Positions 47,457 through 55,899 of a stretch of 64,000 nt of DNA are shown here, one piece after another; positions within the stretch are counted from its first letter, which is position 1; every line of letters starts with the position of its first letter. A program made the position numbers and the translations under genes. The DNA is from Candidatus Methylospira mobilis (GTDB lineage: Bacteria; Pseudomonadota; Gammaproteobacteria; Methylococcales; Methylococcaceae). The stretch is from the NCBI RefSeq assembly GCF_009498235.1, contig NZ_CP044205.1, forward strand, positions 4,155,389 to 4,219,388, in the 5' to 3' direction. The notes beneath the pieces are model-generated. The model was not told the DNA's origin, searched no databases, and saw only the letters and a program-made list of their open reading frames with translations.

Positions 47457-49832
47457 TTAGTCGCGATCTGATGACGGGACTTCTGTTAATTCTCCAGGAA
47501 AGCGTGTCGCCAACGGATACTTACCTTCCAATGTATCAGTAATACTGTTTACGCCCAATGGATCGTCCATTCGAATGTCATTTAAAACCGTTTCAGCCTC
47601 AACAAGTGCGTCATTACATGTGATTGCCATTTTCCATGTAGACCCGATACGTACGCTCACGGACACTTCAAGTTTATTACCCGAACAAGCAGCCCCTGGC
47701 GTCATTATAACGGCGGGTACTCCCCATTTATCGTAACGAAAACGCACAACCGATTTATCGAATTTTACAGTGACCAGACTTGCATTTCCAGGAGCGCCTG
47801 AAATCCATATCGGATACCATGTTTGTGCATCCGTATTTTTATCGACCCGAAGTACCATTGATCGACTGGCTATTGTTCTTGATGCCAGATCAAGTCGACG
47901 GATGTCAGCTTCATTACTCAAGGAATAAAGCCAGAAGGTATCGGTGCCGGACAGGAATGAACCCAGCTTTTCCTTGATGCCCACGGCGGACACATTTTTC
48001 CACGATATCCCAATTACAGGCCATTTTATTTTCGTATCTCCAAGGGATCCCATCCCGGCATTTCCGGCTCCGGACTCCGAGCTTGGGTTCATGGACCAAA
48101 CTATATTTTTTCTCGCATAATAGGCAAGCCACTTTCCACGCCAACTTCCAGCATACATCTCATTATCATACCACCAAATATAGATCCGCTTTTCCTTCAA
48201 CTGAGACAATGCCGCTCGCATTTTTATAAAATTGTCATCGTTAAGCAGATAAGCGCCGCCTCTCGCGCTGCTCCTTACGGTTTCCGGCTTTATCGAGGCG
48301 TAAGCTATTCTATTGGTAATACCAAGACTCATACAGACAAAAGCGATTTGAAAATAGATAAAGGCCTTCCCATTCCGACGGATAGACAGCCACTCAGCTA
48401 TTCCACAGACCGAAAAAAAGATGATCAAAGGCCATATGGTTAACAAGAGTTTAAAAAACGGGTAGTGATAGTTTTTTTCAATAGTCAGCTTTCCCAGCAG
48501 CTCCAGAAATAGAGGAGCCAAGGGCATGCACATGATCAATACAGTGAACAGCTTACCCGTGGTCATCGTTTTACGACATCGCGACAGGAGGAAAAATAGA
48601 GCCGCCAAGATAACAAGAACCGAAGCACCCGCAGCAATATATTTTAATAGAGCCGAATACAATGGACGTTGGTGACCTATCCAGAGACGGGCCAGACCTT
48701 CCAGACTGAACGCCCATGGATAAATAATACCCAAGGCGCTGGAATCACTCGCCGTTGCTCGTTTCATAACAAATATTGCGCCTTTAATATAGCCAATATT
48801 AGCGCAGACACCGACAGCAAACATGCATAAAAGTGATAATATCAAGAACAACGGGTTACGGCTGAAATAATTTTGCTTAAGGGCTTTCAGTTTCAAGGTT
48901 GGGCCATTTCCTTCCTGAAAACAATATGTCGCAAATGATACGATGCCGGTTATCATCACTAAGGCTGTAATGAGTTCGGTATAAATTGCTGCCGTGACGG
49001 TAAAAAGCAATCCCGCCAGCACACTCGCATGCAGCTTTCGCCTTGTCAGCATGTACGAAATTGCCAACGGCCAAAGAAAAAGATACGGCATCGATATCAT
49101 CTGCGAAAAAAAACATTCGAGATGTACGCTGGCTATCGCCGGAAAAACAGAGGCAATGACCGCCGCAGGATAAGCAAAACGGCGCTCGATTCCCCAACCG
49201 GCGGACAATAAAAAAACCGAGTAGAAAACCAGCATCGGACCCAACAGTATCGTAGCGCCGAATGTCTGTTGCGCATCCGCACCTGCTGTTGCGGTTATAA
49301 ACGCATGAAGAACCGTCTGTCCTATACGATCATGCTTGAAATATTGCGCCGTACGGAGATGTTCCTGTATATCAATCGTGGAACTATAAGGATAATCCAA
49401 AAAAAACTGCGCTTGGGAAACATAGTTGTACATGTCAACCCAGCCATAACCATAATAATTGCTTACTCCGGATACAAGCAGCCCGGACCCATGAACCGCA
49501 TAAACCCCCATCCCTGTAAGTATCAGTTTCCAGGGGACTTCGGCATTCGCAAGGGAGTATCCGTTTTTCCCTATGGAAACCACAGCGACCAGCACGACGC
49601 AGACCCAAATCAAAATGGCCGCATATTGAATACGAACGTCGAGATAGAGTAAATTCTGACAAACAAGGATAATTGCGCCGGCCCCAGCCAAAGGAGCGCA
49701 TGCCCAAAGCTGTTCTGAAGTGTGGTTAATTTTGAGATAACCGGCAAACGGAATCGCAACGCAAATCCCGATAATGAATACGCTCGTTACCGCGATAGTG
49801 AGTACGGTTACCGTTTGCAATACTTCTATCAT
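47457..49832 (-). CDS. Large multi-membrane protein, possible GT-C transferase
   Basis: 791 residues; roughly a dozen hydrophobic segments in the first 500, then a soluble C-terminal domain of about 250 residues with beta-rich character. The topology resembles GT-C glycosyltransferases that use polyprenyl-phosphate sugars, matching the GtrA/GtrB pair downstream. I found no conserved catalytic Asp-Asp/Glu motif that proves it. Six bases separate it from the similar membrane protein upstream. A polymerase or ligase of the glycan is the other option. Confidence 0.6.
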   Translation of the reverse strand: MIEVLQTVTVLTIAVTSVFIIGICVAIPFAGYLKINHTSEQLWACAPLAGAGAIILVCQNLLYLDVRIQYAAILIWVCVVLVAVVSIGKNGYSLANAEVPWKLILTGMGVYAVHGSGLLVSGVSNYYGYGWVDMYNYVSQAQFFLDYPYSSTIDIQEHLRTAQYFKHDRIGQTVLHAFITATAGADAQQTFGATILLGPMLVFYSVFLLSAGWGIERRFAYPAAVIASVFPAIASVHLECFFSQMISMPYLFLWPLAISYMLTRRKLHASVLAGLLFTVTAAIYTELITALVMITGIVSFATYCFQEGNGPTLKLKALKQNYFSRNPLFLILSLLCMFAVGVCANIGYIKGAIFVMKRATASDSSALGIIYPWAFSLEGLARLWIGHQRPLYSALLKYIAAGASVLVILAALFFLLSRCRKTMTTGKLFTVLIMCMPLAPLFLELLGKLTIEKNYHYPFFKLLLTIWPLIIFFSVCGIAEWLSIRRNGKAFIYFQIAFVCMSLGITNRIAYASIKPETVRSSARGGAYLLNDDNFIKMRAALSQLKEKRIYIWWYDNEMYAGSWRGKWLAYYARKNIVWSMNPSSESGAGNAGMGSLGDTKIKWPVIGISWKNVSAVGIKEKLGSFLSGTDTFWLYSLSNEADIRRLDLASRTIASRSMVLRVDKNTDAQTWYPIWISGAPGNASLVTVKFDKSVVRFRYDKWGVPAVIMTPGAACSGNKLEVSVSVRIGSTWKMAITCNDALVEAETVLNDIRMDDPLGVNSITDTLEGKYPLATRFPGELTEVPSSDRD

Positions 49833-49838
49833 TGATTG

Positions 49839-52013
49839 CTATTTAACCATATGTATTTTAATTCCGGCAAGAAGGGTTCTGGGGTCCCCGTTCTCATTCG
49901 TTACAACATCGCCCGCATACTCCAACCGGAATTTAAGCGTGGTTTTTCCTGGCGACAGACGCACATCGACCGTATACATTCTTGCAGATGGAGATGCATC
50001 AAATGTGAGCAGTCTACCCTCGGTACTTTCGACGATTATCTGTGGATAATTTTTTACCTGACCGCCCACGCTGGGTCCGGCGACTCCCTCAAACTCAATA
50101 TGCGCCGTTTCAGTTAGAGACGTTGTCAGCACGACCGTTACCGGTTTGCGATCAAGCCAGAAAAACGGCAATCCTCCGTTTTTCTCCCGGCCATTGGGGG
50201 CATTGATTTCAATACCAGGCGGTTGTTGCTCAATTGCTCCTCTTATCAATTTTAATGAATCGCCTCGCCATACTTCTTCACCCTGAGTAAACCTTTCTGC
50301 GTCCGTCAGCAAACATTGGATTTCCCCTCCGGCAGGAGTATTACTTCGAGCCATTAATGCCCGGACATGCGGCTGATCCATATAGCCGTGAAACTCGGTA
50401 TATATAGCCTTGACGTCACGCAATTGATAAACCAGCCAGGCATTAAGCGTTACGTCAAATACGGAAACCTGTACCGCGCACTGGTTTTTTAAAATTGAAT
50501 TCCTGGCTTCGCGCGTTTCTATTGCCGTCTTATATTTGTATTCCCTAGTCCACATGAACTGCTGTTTCAACCATATTCCGATTGCCGTGACAAGTAATGC
50601 GGCGACTATGACCCTGCAAACAGAAAGTTTGATGGTATCGAAGCCGGAAACATAGTCCCAAATATTTTTTGCGCCCGCGGACAAAACTATCGCTATAGCC
50701 CACCAGCCAAGCAAAAGTATCTTGTAGGCGCCGTAATCATAATGTTTCGATACAATCATCACCGTGAACAGGGCGCCAATGACCAGCAAATAAGTGATTA
50801 TGGAGTAATTTTTTTTTATAGCTGCTCCATACACACCGGTGAAGGTGATAGGCAGCAACAGGATACCAACGCCAATTTTAAAGCCATTGTCGCCTAATCC
50901 CCACATCGCACCCCAGATACGCGTGTAATTCACCAGACCTGGCATCATCCCTTCGCCCGGGCGGCCTGTTATCTGTCCGGCATCGGACAACTGTTGCCCG
51001 AAATAGCGCACCACATCCTTGAGATAGGGACTCACTATCAGCAATGCGAGTAAAGCTATCTTTGCGTGTGTATAAAACCGGGCGCGCTTATTGGTTGCTG
51101 TTTGTCCCACAAAATCGTCCATAGCCCCAGCAATGTAAGCCATAACGATGAGCGGGGATAGTTCAGGATAAATATAAATGCTTGCCGCAACCAATATCGC
51201 CGGCAGCACCACTTTTCCTGTCCCATGGAAATTTCGGTCGGAACCCAGCGCAAAAAGCGCGGGAGCCAGCGGCAACGCAAGCAGATTATCGTAATTATTG
51301 GCATGCAGCGCATGCGGTAACCAGCCTCCCGTCACCCCCAGTAACACAGCAAGCGCAACAGGGACATTCAGGTCGCGCTGATTGGCGGTATGCGCCGCAT
51401 AAGCAAGAGCTAACGCAAAACTGAAAATTGAAATTACCAGCAGCGCTCCTACCGTCATTTGGGTATCGACGCCGACTGACCACGGTGGAATCAGTACCCC
51501 CAGCATAGCGCTCGCGACATAGCGGGTACCGGATAAATGCGAGGCGTACTGATACAATGGAGCCAGGCCTCCCTCGCTTCCTCTCGGGTAATGGCGCAGA
51601 TATTCGCCAAAGCTCGCGTACGACCACCCGTCCAGCGCCGAACTGCCCAGATAATCAGAAAACCCGTACCAAAAGTATCCGGCCGACACCCATGCTGTCG
51701 CCGCTATGGCAGTCAGCAGGATATCGCCCCGTCCGTAGTCGATAAAAGCTGAGCGGACATGCATCGCCCCATATACGGCGGTCACCAACCACAACAACCA
51801 CAATGTGGAAGTAGCGCCTTTGTCGAGAGGAGTTCCATGCTGCACATATAACGCCACAATAATTCCGGATATAGCGAGCGCAGTAGAGGGTGCAAGGAGG
51901 AGACGCTGCCGCAATTGCCTTGTTCCACACAAATGCAGCAAACCAAGCCCGCTAAGCGTGGCAAAGCTGATAAGCATGAAAAAAAGTACTACGCACGTCA
52001 TAAAATGCGTCAT
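49839..52013 (-). CDS. Large multi-membrane protein, related in layout to its neighbour
   Basis: 724 residues with about twelve hydrophobic segments and a soluble C-terminal region of roughly 200 residues. The start is set at ATG 52013, which overlaps the stop of the upstream GT2 gene as ATGA; an ATG four codons earlier has no better ribosome site. The layout (membrane body, then a soluble beta domain) is like that of the next gene, so both may be GT-C-type transferases or polymerases for the same glycan. Sequence similarity between them is low. Confidence 0.6.
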   Translation of the reverse strand: MTHFMTCVVLFFMLISFATLSGLGLLHLCGTRQLRQRLLLAPSTALAISGIIVALYVQHGTPLDKGATSTLWLLWLVTAVYGAMHVRSAFIDYGRGDILLTAIAATAWVSAGYFWYGFSDYLGSSALDGWSYASFGEYLRHYPRGSEGGLAPLYQYASHLSGTRYVASAMLGVLIPPWSVGVDTQMTVGALLVISIFSFALALAYAAHTANQRDLNVPVALAVLLGVTGGWLPHALHANNYDNLLALPLAPALFALGSDRNFHGTGKVVLPAILVAASIYIYPELSPLIVMAYIAGAMDDFVGQTATNKRARFYTHAKIALLALLIVSPYLKDVVRYFGQQLSDAGQITGRPGEGMMPGLVNYTRIWGAMWGLGDNGFKIGVGILLLPITFTGVYGAAIKKNYSIITYLLVIGALFTVMIVSKHYDYGAYKILLLGWWAIAIVLSAGAKNIWDYVSGFDTIKLSVCRVIVAALLVTAIGIWLKQQFMWTREYKYKTAIETREARNSILKNQCAVQVSVFDVTLNAWLVYQLRDVKAIYTEFHGYMDQPHVRALMARSNTPAGGEIQCLLTDAERFTQGEEVWRGDSLKLIRGAIEQQPPGIEINAPNGREKNGGLPFFWLDRKPVTVVLTTSLTETAHIEFEGVAGPSVGGQVKNYPQIIVESTEGRLLTFDASPSARMYTVDVRLSPGKTTLKFRLEYAGDVVTNENGDPRTLLAGIKIHMVK

Positions 52014-52861
52014 GCATGCAGCCATTTTCTAATTTGACCCAGCATCCCGGGAGAAAGCGCGTGATTCCAGCGTAGTGCGGCGCCTACGCTGCGCGCGCTG
52101 AGACAAACGGTTCTGGATATTAAATATTTCCTTGGCGCATAATCATCCACTACCGCATGCGCATAATTGAACAGCCAGCGGTCCGGCACCTTGCCGAAAA
52201 GTTTTTTGAACATATCGTTGATTTCGCTATGCACCTTGACGCGAGCTCCCAGGGTTTTGTTGTCCGCATAGAGTCTTGACCCGGCAAGCTTCTCTTCGAG
52301 ATAGCCAAAGCGTACCCCGGCCTTTCCCAGCCGCAGCCAATATTCGTAGTCCATGCAGTAATTCAAGGTTTCATCAAGCGGGCCATGCTGATCGACCACG
52401 CGCCGCCGGAAGAACAGCGCCGGCTGGCAAATGAAGCAGGTAGACTGCAGCCGTTCGAAATCCCAGGGCTCTGTCGGATAGCTTTCGAAAGCCTTATCAT
52501 CAAGATCGATATGGTCCGCTCGGCCGTAAACCACATCGATCTCGGGGTGCTCCGCAAAGTAGGCCGCCACGCGGGCGACTGCGCCCGGATAGTAAATATC
52601 GTCGGAGTTAAGCCAGCCGATTATTTCGCCGTCGGTAGCCTGAATACCTTGATTCACTGCATCCGTTTGCCCGTTGTCTTTCTTCGACACCCACCGGAGC
52701 GAAGAGCCGTATCCTTGCAGTATATCTACCGTGTTATCCGTACTGGCGCCGTCGAAAACCACGTATTCAATTTCAGTGTCTTTCTGAGCAAGCACGCTTT
52801 GTATCGTGCGGTCGATGAATTGCCCTTGATTATAGGAAGGAGTAACAATGCTGAACTTCAT
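52010..52861 (-). CDS. GT2 glycosyltransferase, paralogue of the gene at 34.0 kb
   Basis: 283 residues from ATG 52861 (MKFSIVTPSYNQGQF), which overlaps the stop of the upstream glycosyltransferase by four bases. Motifs are VFDGASTDNT, GWLNSDDIYYPG and NYCMDYEYWLRL. Nearly every motif is shared with 33965-34852, so the two are recent paralogues. Cytoplasmic, donor unknown. Confidence 0.87.
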   Translation of the reverse strand: MKFSIVTPSYNQGQFIDRTIQSVLAQKDTEIEYVVFDGASTDNTVDILQGYGSSLRWVSKKDNGQTDAVNQGIQATDGEIIGWLNSDDIYYPGAVARVAAYFAEHPEIDVVYGRADHIDLDDKAFESYPTEPWDFERLQSTCFICQPALFFRRRVVDQHGPLDETLNYCMDYEYWLRLGKAGVRFGYLEEKLAGSRLYADNKTLGARVKVHSEINDMFKKLFGKVPDRWLFNYAHAVVDDYAPRKYLISRTVCLSARSVGAALRWNHALSPGMLGQIRKWLHA

Positions 52862-54516
52862 ACGTCGGTTTTCCCGGAAAACAACACCGTTCTTTCTCCG
52901 TCGGCAAGCGCAATACCACAGCGTTGCATTATGCACGATAGCACGCGTTGATCATCTCCATGCGCCTCGTAGGAAGGAATATATGGCGGAGAAATCGTAA
53001 CCTTATACCACCCTCCGCCGGATTCTACGGGCAACGATAATTGTGCGCCTGCTCCGCGAGCGATTATGAGCGGACTGCCTAGCGGTGTATCATTCCGATA
53101 ACCCTGAACGGTAAGACGCGTCTCAGGCAACCATTTGGGGGCCAGGAATTCAATCTCGAGTGTTCTCGCACCAGCTGCGGCGGCTATCTGTATATTCAGG
53201 GCGGGTGAACACCAGCCGTCTTCATAAACGCCAATCAACTGATTACCGTGTTTTGCATTGGTTAACGCGAACTGGAAGCATTCCCAGTATTGCCTGGTCA
53301 TGAGCGCGGAGTCTGCAAATTCTGCCGCGCGTTGCAATCCAGCCCGGACCAATCGCTCACGCAGCACTTCATTTTCCGCCAGAGTAACCATGGCCTGCGC
53401 AATTTCATCCGGAATGCGCGGGTTAAAGAGTATAGCTGCTTCGGATGCGACCTCCGGAAGAGAAGTCGTATTACTGCACGCCACCGGAACGCCTGCGGCC
53501 ATGGCCTCTATGACCGGCAAACCGAATCCTTCGTAAAGAGAAGGGAATACAACGCCCAGGCACGAGCTTATCAGGGCGCCCAGCTCCGCATTCGGTAGAT
53601 ACCCTGGAAAGATGACGCGATCATGTAAATGCATCGCGCGCACCGATCGTTTCAACCATTCCTGCCGCTCTCCCGGCGCACCGGTGCACACCAGCTTGAT
53701 ATCCGCCGCCAAACCTTGAGCGCATGCCATGCCGAAAGCAGTGATGAGCATTTCGTGATTTTTATGCTTCCAGAAGTTGGCAGGGTATAACAGATATTTC
53801 TTTGCGCCAAGGGCATGGCGTGACAGTATGTCGCCGTCATCTCCGCCTTGCTGCGCAATACGCTGCCCCATGCGCAGATAAACGGTGGAGATGCGGGATG
53901 GATCCAGGTTGCCGTGTTTCAGGGCGGATTCCCTGGCATAATCCGATATCGCAACCAGTACCGTCGCTCGACGACAGGCATCGTTAAAAGTACGGTCGCG
54001 CTGGGCGACATCGGCTTCGGCAAAAAAGTCGGGATAGGTTTTGTACTGGAGATCATAAATCGTGCTGACCACCGGTATCCCCGGCTCGAAATAGGTAGGA
54101 GCGGTAAAGGGACAAAAGAGCAGATCAACGTTCATTTCACGCAACATTGAATTGAAACCGGCAGGAGACGGAATCGTACTCAATTTGTAGCGTAGACGGT
54201 TAACCACCCGGCGCACTCTACCTGGAAAAATGGACAGAAGCCTGCGTGCGAACGACTTGAAACGTTTACCGAGCTGGTTGGGAGCCACGGGTTCTGCTGC
54301 GGGCCCCACAACCATCAAGCGCCGTACGTTGGACCGATCCAAAATTTCCAGCTCTTCGTGCGCTGCCGCTTGCGTAAGCAATATAAACCGGGTTTGCGGT
54401 GCCATTTCCGCCAGATGACGCAGCAATTCCAAAACAAAAATCTTGGCCCCTCCATTTTCCCCGCCGGGAAGAACGGGGGTTAAATCCACCGCGATGGTAT
54501 TCAGCCGTTTATTCAT
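52858..54516 (-). CDS. Family-4 glycosyltransferase with an added C-terminal beta domain
   Basis: 552 residues: GT-B catalytic part (YLLYPANFWKHKNHEML, SLYEGFGLPVIEAMAAG with the E-x7-E motif) up to about residue 410, followed by about 140 residues with a beta pattern (RTLEIEFLAPKWLPETRLTV, GGWYKVTISPPYIPS). This tail resembles glycan-binding or adhesin-type domains and is not part of ordinary family-4 enzymes. It overlaps the downstream GT2 by four bases and the methyltransferase gene by eight. Confidence 0.8.
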   Translation of the reverse strand: MNKRLNTIAVDLTPVLPGGENGGAKIFVLELLRHLAEMAPQTRFILLTQAAAHEELEILDRSNVRRLMVVGPAAEPVAPNQLGKRFKSFARRLLSIFPGRVRRVVNRLRYKLSTIPSPAGFNSMLREMNVDLLFCPFTAPTYFEPGIPVVSTIYDLQYKTYPDFFAEADVAQRDRTFNDACRRATVLVAISDYARESALKHGNLDPSRISTVYLRMGQRIAQQGGDDGDILSRHALGAKKYLLYPANFWKHKNHEMLITAFGMACAQGLAADIKLVCTGAPGERQEWLKRSVRAMHLHDRVIFPGYLPNAELGALISSCLGVVFPSLYEGFGLPVIEAMAAGVPVACSNTTSLPEVASEAAILFNPRIPDEIAQAMVTLAENEVLRERLVRAGLQRAAEFADSALMTRQYWECFQFALTNAKHGNQLIGVYEDGWCSPALNIQIAAAAGARTLEIEFLAPKWLPETRLTVQGYRNDTPLGSPLIIARGAGAQLSLPVESGGGWYKVTISPPYIPSYEAHGDDQRVLSCIMQRCGIALADGERTVLFSGKTDV

Positions 54517-55750
54517 CGGGAGTTACAACCCATTCTGCTAATTTATTGACTTCCGACCAGCCGGCTAATCCGGCCAACCGCCTAAAAATCGGGCGCGCGA
54601 ACAAAGCGCGCAACCCGGCAACGAGCGATTCGATCTGCTCGCCGCGCGCTACGCGTTCAGCTTCAATCTTCCTCAGCATCGACGTGAGCGTTTCGATTTG
54701 CTCTCCTCGTGCAGCTCGATCCAGCTCAGCACGTTTCAGCATCGACGTTAGGGTTTCGATCTGCTCACCCCGCGCGGCGCGATCAAGCTCCACATCTTGC
54801 AACATCGACGTAAGCGCTTTCACTTGCAGGGCCCGCGCCATCCGGTCAGCTTCGGACTCGAACAGCTTTCGTTCGCTTTCCAATTCGCGTGCGCGCAGAT
54901 CGAGCAATGCCTGAATGTGCCGTCCATCGGGCTTACCCAACAGCGCCGAATCAATCTGCTCGGGCGTATTCCCTTGAACAGGTATCCTGCTTACCACGAA
55001 AAACATATCGTACTGAGCAAACATTGCCGACTCAAACGCTATATAATCCGCGCCGAGCCGGTGGAAGAACTCCGTAATGGACGGTTTACTGAACAAATAA
55101 AGGTGCTCGTCCATCATCAACTGACTCAAAAACGGACTTCCGTTTTCGACGAGATCGTCATACTGCATATTCGTCCTGAACTGCGGCGTCTGAATAAGCA
55201 ATAGACCGTCCGCTTTCAGCAGATGCAGACAATGAGCCATCGTTGCTGCCGGGTCGGACAGATGCTCCAGTACATCCATCAACACAATGACGTCAAGGCT
55301 GCCGCGCGAAATATCGAGATTCTCTATGGGTCCGACGAAAACCGGTATCCCAAAAGTTTTTTGGGCGTAATCAACAACCCAGGGACTCATTTCGACCCCA
55401 ATCGCATCGTATCCGGATTTGTTCAACAAAGCGGTGAATCCGCCATGCGAACAGCCCAACTCCAGTACTTTTGCCGGAAACAAGCGATATTTGAACAGTG
55501 TATTGAGCCAATGTATGCAGCGCTCGCTGATATCATTGCGGGAGCGTTCATAAATATCCGGCAATTCAAGATCATTGCACTGGTGCTGCAGCCAGTATTT
55601 TTTCCCATAAAAATCGGTCTCGTCATCACGCACCAGCGCGTGATCGGACGAAAGTTTTTGGAGAGAAATCAAGGTACCGCAAACCCGGCATTCGCCATAG
55701 CCCGACCCAAAAGGAATAAGGTCCGAGCTTCCGCACCAACAAATTGTCAT
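54509..55750 (-). CDS. Methyltransferase with coiled-coil tail and three 21-residue repeats
   Basis: 413 residues. The N-terminus has a zinc ribbon (C4, C6, C21, C24). A class-I SAM domain follows (VLELGCSHGGFTALLN, then VLMDVLEHLSDPA). From about residue 290 the chain is a coiled coil holding three tandem 21-residue repeats (312-374): LTSMLxxxELDRAARGEQIE with small changes. The fold of the methyltransferase matches sugar C- or O-methylases. Overlaps the glycosyltransferase gene by eight bases. Confidence 0.8.
   Translation of the reverse strand: MTICWCGSSDLIPFGSGYGECRVCGTLISLQKLSSDHALVRDDETDFYGKKYWLQHQCNDLELPDIYERSRNDISERCIHWLNTLFKYRLFPAKVLELGCSHGGFTALLNKSGYDAIGVEMSPWVVDYAQKTFGIPVFVGPIENLDISRGSLDVIVLMDVLEHLSDPAATMAHCLHLLKADGLLLIQTPQFRTNMQYDDLVENGSPFLSQLMMDEHLYLFSKPSITEFFHRLGADYIAFESAMFAQYDMFFVVSRIPVQGNTPEQIDSALLGKPDGRHIQALLDLRARELESERKLFESEADRMARALQVKALTSMLQDVELDRAARGEQIETLTSMLKRAELDRAARGEQIETLTSMLRKIEAERVARGEQIESLVAGLRALFARPIFRRLAGLAGWSEVNKLAEWVVTPDE
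54629..54817 (-). repeat. Three tandem 63-bp coding repeats
   Basis: Inside the methyltransferase gene, residues 312-332, 333-353 and 354-374 are copies of a 21-residue heptad unit (three heptads). Bases vary at third positions, so the repeat is old or under protein selection; unit number could still vary between strains. Confidence 0.85.
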
Positions 55751-55899
55751 GTTGATTCTATCATGAATGGCGGACGGGAAACATTACAGCCCCTAAGCGT
55801 GATTGATTATGATACTGCGTTGCCATGTTCCTTGATTCAGTTACGATTTACTTCTCCCCGGATGAAACTTCGGCAAAATCAACGCTAAAATCGGGTCGA

